A DNA stretch of 5,423 bases. Origin: Bacillota bacterium (GTDB lineage Bacteria > Bacillota > Clostridia > Lachnospirales > Bianqueaceae). The translations under genes and the position numbers were made by a program. The stretch covers positions 1 through 5,423 of the forward strand of contig JAFUJY010000099.1 in assembly GCA_017467985.1 (NCBI GenBank), read 5' to 3'. The stretch's first letter is position 1; each line of letters begins with the position of its first letter. Of this stretch, positions 4,560-5,423 are shown piece by piece. Under the pieces are notes generated by a model. The model was given only the letters and a program-made list of their open reading frames with translations, made no database searches and was not told where the DNA came from.

Positions 4560-5423
4560 ATCTTCCACAGCATTTTTTATACTTTTTGCCACTGCCACAA
4601 GGACAGGGATCATTAGGATATACCTTCTTTGCCCCACTGCGTTTCGGTGAAATAAGCTCAGAGATTTCCTTGGGTGAATATCCATGGTTATACCACAATT
4701 TTATGGAATTCATTGCCGGCATAACCTTCTGCGCTAGACGATTTACCTCTTGTACATCTTCAAAGGTCACCTCATACTCCTGCAGCTTATTCATCATATA
4801 ATGCATGCCCGACTGAACATCCCTATGAATATCTTCCCAGCCCATATCCGTCGTTTCCTGATGGAACTCCCACATCAGCTCCTCGATACCCTCCTCAACG
4901 GTCCGTTCTTGTCGCGCGGCTGCCTGCTCAAGTTCCTTCCAATAATTCTGCTCCAAATAAGCCTGCAGCTGTTCTTCCTCTGGAGTGATTTCATAATAAT
5001 CCTCATCCGCATATTTTAAGAACTGCTCACGCTCCGGTAAATACATGGGTTTTGCTGAAGCGCTCCGACGCAATTGCCGATACGCGGCGCAATCCTTTCC
5101 ATCAAAAATTTCTAAAAGCTTCTGATCTGAACGGCCATTTTTCATGTATTCAATGATCTTCTTGGCTTCCTTTTCATATTCATCCAAAAAACATCGATGA
5201 GCCACTACCCCATCTAGCGTAATACAAACGGGTGTCCTAATCTCATCCATCACTTCTTCCAACACCTTTTCACAAAGATATTGTGGTGTATACATAATGG
5301 TATTGCGATAACTGCCTTCTTGACGCTGATATCCTTTTCCCTTTTTATCAAAGGAATTGTAATGCTCCAGCACCGTTATCAGCTCTGACGATTCAATAAC
5401 TCCATAAAGGTTTACTGCTGCCA
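4558..5423 (-). CDS. SEC-C zinc-motif protein, 5' partial
   Basis: The minus-strand frame is open from the window edge to TAA at 4560-4558, with 287 complete codons visible from base 5421. The GTG at 5373 is a possible internal start, but the codons before it (read as VNLYGVIESSELITVLEHYN) look coding and run on with no stop, so the gene probably starts outside the window. The C-terminus ends in the SEC-C motif CPCGSGKKYKKCCGR, with cysteines at residues 273, 275, 284 and 285 of the visible chain, the zinc-binding pattern C-x-C-x8-C-C found at the SecA tail and in many unrelated bacterial proteins. The rest is acidic and mainly helical (long E/Q-rich helix around 145-185), with no recognised catalytic motif, signal peptide or membrane span. 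A cytoplasmic zinc-binding adaptor role is plausible; the precise function is unknown. It is not SecA: no ATPase motifs are seen. Confidence 0.8.
   Translation of the reverse strand, partial: AAVNLYGVIESSELITVLEHYNSFDKKGKGYQRQEGSYRNTIMYTPQYLCEKVLEEVMDEIRTPVCITLDGVVAHRCFLDEYEKEAKKIIEYMKNGRSDQKLLEIFDGKDCAAYRQLRRSASAKPMYLPEREQFLKYADEDYYEITPEEEQLQAYLEQNYWKELEQAAARQERTVEEGIEELMWEFHQETTDMGWEDIHRDVQSGMHYMMNKLQEYEVTFEDVQEVNRLAQKVMPAMNSIKLWYNHGYSPKEISELISPKRSGAKKVYPNDPCPCGSGKKYKKCCGR

Noticed and set aside
4750..5019. Plus-strand 89-codon hydrophobic frame opposite the SEC-C gene
   Set aside because: It is antisense to a strongly supported coding frame; the hydrophobic translation results from reading Glu/Lys-rich codons in reverse. 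No ribosome binding site is seen.
1..5423. CRISPR arrays, tRNA genes or insertion sequences
   Set aside because: No regularly spaced repeats, cloverleaf-like sequence, transposase frame or paired terminal inverted repeats were found on reading.

Overview
The window looks like chromosomal DNA of an anaerobic, probably gut-associated member of the Clostridia (Bacillota), plausibly Lachnospiraceae or a relative. This rests on the strong GGAGG-type ribosome binding sites, sigma-A-like promoters with 17-base spacers, a DUF6514-like small protein, and the mix of carbohydrate genes with SEC-C and Xre regulators. The genus cannot be fixed from the sequence alone. There are six protein-coding genes, two of them cut by the window edges, and no RNA gene, insertion sequence or CRISPR array.

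Layout. (1) Bases 1-1627, plus strand: the 3' part of a GH127/DUF1680-type glycoside hydrolase (beta-L-arabinofuranosidase family) with the zinc/cysteine active-site signature. (2) 1637-1668: an 11-bp perfect hairpin flanked by A and T runs, a bidirectional terminator between convergent genes. (3) 1681-2769, minus strand: a PfkB-family sugar kinase, most likely 2-keto-3-deoxygluconate kinase (kdgK), with its own consensus promoter. (4) 2860-3456, minus strand: a small, divergent sigma-70/ECF-like sigma factor behind a near-consensus promoter, with a perfect 12-bp palindrome at the predicted transcript start. (5) 3571-3792, minus strand: a 73-residue DUF6514-like protein. (6) 3793-4016: an AT-rich divergent intergenic region with a GC-rich leader hairpin. 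(7) 4017-4505, plus strand: a regulator made of two duplicated Xre-type helix-turn-helix domains. (8) 4517-4559: a second bidirectional terminator. (9) 4558-5423, minus strand: a SEC-C zinc-motif protein whose reading frame stays open to the window edge.

How the genes may work together. The hydrolase and KDG kinase both fit use of plant cell-wall polysaccharide: arabinose-containing side chains for the former, uronic acids of pectin or glucuronides for the latter. They are convergent and separately transcribed, so the link is thematic only. DUF6514, sigma factor and kdgK lie in tandem on the minus strand with no terminator seen between them. Each of the last two has its own good promoter, so both independent and read-through transcription are possible. 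The sigma factor and the tandem Xre protein make this a small regulatory patch, but nothing shows what they control. I found no strong evidence of a wholly new system. The most interesting points are the sigma gene's promoter-palindrome and its odd N-terminus, and the duplicated HTH protein with its hairpin leader.
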